A stretch of DNA of 64,000 nucleotides from Blattamonas nauphoetae (lineage: Eukaryota > Preaxostyla > Oxymonadida). The position numbers and the translations under genes are program-made. This document shows positions 62,901 through 64,000 of the stretch, piece by piece. The notes below the pieces were generated by a model. The model was not told the origin of the DNA and searched no databases. It saw only the letters and a program-made list of their open reading frames with translations. The DNA is taken from assembly GCA_033064195.1 (NCBI GenBank), contig JARBJD010000226.1:1-64000 (forward strand). Direction: 5' to 3'. The first letter of the stretch is position 1. Every line of letters starts with the position of its first letter.

Positions 62901-64000
62901 ACTTGCTTCCAGAATGCTGACCCATCACCCTGCTTCATTGTTCACACTTCAAAACTTATGTCGGTTGGATCCTTCGTTCAACTTGATCGCGATCATCACT
63001 CCGTCGCTCTCTCCTCCCCTCGCTCGTCCCAGTTCATTCTGTCTCGAAGAAGATCGAGACGGTTCTATTCGAGCTGTTCCGTCTCCCAACATTCTTCCAC
63101 TTGATCCTCTCCCCACGCTTTGGCCTCGCTCCCAACTGATCCCGCGATGTCCCGCAATTGTGAATTGTCTCTTGGATTCGTTGTCTCGCTGCGCAATCCG
63201 ATGATCCCTGAAAAATCGGGAGCGGCGATGCATCATCACCACATTCTCTTTCTTCTGGCGCACCAATTCCTTGCGTCGAACCTGCTGACCTCTGTGTCTC
63301 CGCTTGTGTCGCTATATTGGAATTCCGAACACCCTCTCCCATTCTGGGAACGGAATCTCGGAGCTTCCACGGCATTTCATCCACTCACTGCCGTACTTGA
63401 GTCGCGTGGACTTGTCGTTGAATGAGCTGACGCATCTGCCAACATTGACTGGTTCGGGGAGCACGAGGCGGATCTCGGTGGACGTGTGGTTGTCCATTTT
63501 GACGTGTCTGCCCCACTTTCTGGTTGACACGAACGAATTGCTGGACTCGTTGCTGTTGCTCTCTCCCCGCCGACGATTCTTCGGAACATGCTCTCCACAC
63601 GACAACCATCTCGACACTGGCCTCTCCCGTTGCAGTTTGGGCATCTGAACGTGTCGCCGAGCAGGCAGCGCGTGAGCGTTGTGGGGAGTGGATGGAGAGC
63701 GTCGTGTCGAATGTGTCACTTCAACCCACTTTCCAAGTCGAGTGGTTCCCTTCTGATTTCGAATCATTCGTCTGTGTCTCATCTGACAACACCGAAGCGT
63801 TTTCGCGATGACCGATCGAAAGTCAGTTGAAATCACTCGACTCGTTGGACGCTGAATGAACAGTCGAAATCGGAAGTGAAAAGAAGGAGCGAACACCAAG
63901 CGACTTCAGACCGACTCTACTCCTCTCTCCACACCCTCTCCAACGTTGGAGACAACGAAATGGAGAACGATGATTGTTGGAGAGTGCATCCCCTTCTCCA
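62901..64000. other. Unassigned host DNA with a weak LRR-like stretch
   Basis: Many overlapping frames are open on both strands. The plus-strand frame at 63304-63648 contains ISELPRHFIHSLPYLSRVDLSLNELTHLPTL, which has leucine-rich-repeat spacing (LxxLDLSxNxLxxLP), but only one repeat is clear. No start, intron border or other domain is convincing. It runs off the window end. Confidence 0.35.

Overview
The window looks like nuclear DNA of an anaerobic flagellate protist, most likely an oxymonad-type metamonad. That is inferred from very short spliceosomal introns (35-57 nt, several starting GTTTG or GTTTC), the standard genetic code, a Ser-rich beta-helix surface protein, GCC2/GCC3-like Cys-rich gene remnants, a locally amplified ARM/HEAT-like family, and heavy mobile-element load including a Polinton. 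No rRNA, CRISPR array or bacterial operon is present.

Layout. (1) 1-10558: part of a Polinton/Maverick fossil with integrase, packaging ATPase, two related capsid proteins, small virion-like proteins and a protein ending in an S74-type chaperone. An AT-rich block sits just before almost every start codon. (2) 10559-15673: two hAT-like elements with 8-bp target duplications. The second carries a nested 1.3-kb TA-flanked foldback. (3) 15674-18643: T-rich non-coding DNA, one small gene with the same AT-rich start block, and a 50-bp tandem array. (4) 19848-27318: a 7.47-kb element with 279-bp terminal inverted repeats and a 9-bp target duplication. It carries host-type gene sequence (beta-helix protein, an intron-containing gene and a DOCK-like DHR-1 gene) and fits a Pack-MULE. 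(5) 30026-32062: a second 9-bp-duplication element lying inside a Cys-rich gene remnant. (6) 32-43 kb: degenerate segmental duplications mixing Cys-rich gene remnants, a 38-bp G-rich minisatellite (two arrays) and members of the ARM-like family, some broken by insertions. (7) 43.2-52.7 kb: the clearest single-copy host genes, a four-exon SH3-PH adaptor and a giant protein of roughly 2,750 residues. (8) 53-62 kb: four more ARM-like copies, a tRNA-like Pol III unit, a three-exon HEAT-like gene. (9) 62.4-64 kb: an HSP70 remnant and unassigned sequence.

The ARM-like family (eight copies: three open, one open but lacking an ATG, and four broken or fragmentary) shares a 17-bp motif 23-24 nt upstream of the start codon in four copies, and a conserved block just past the stop. 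Whole transcription units have therefore been duplicated. Apart from the Polinton proteins, SH3-PH, DHR-1 and HSP70 signatures, function calls are tentative.
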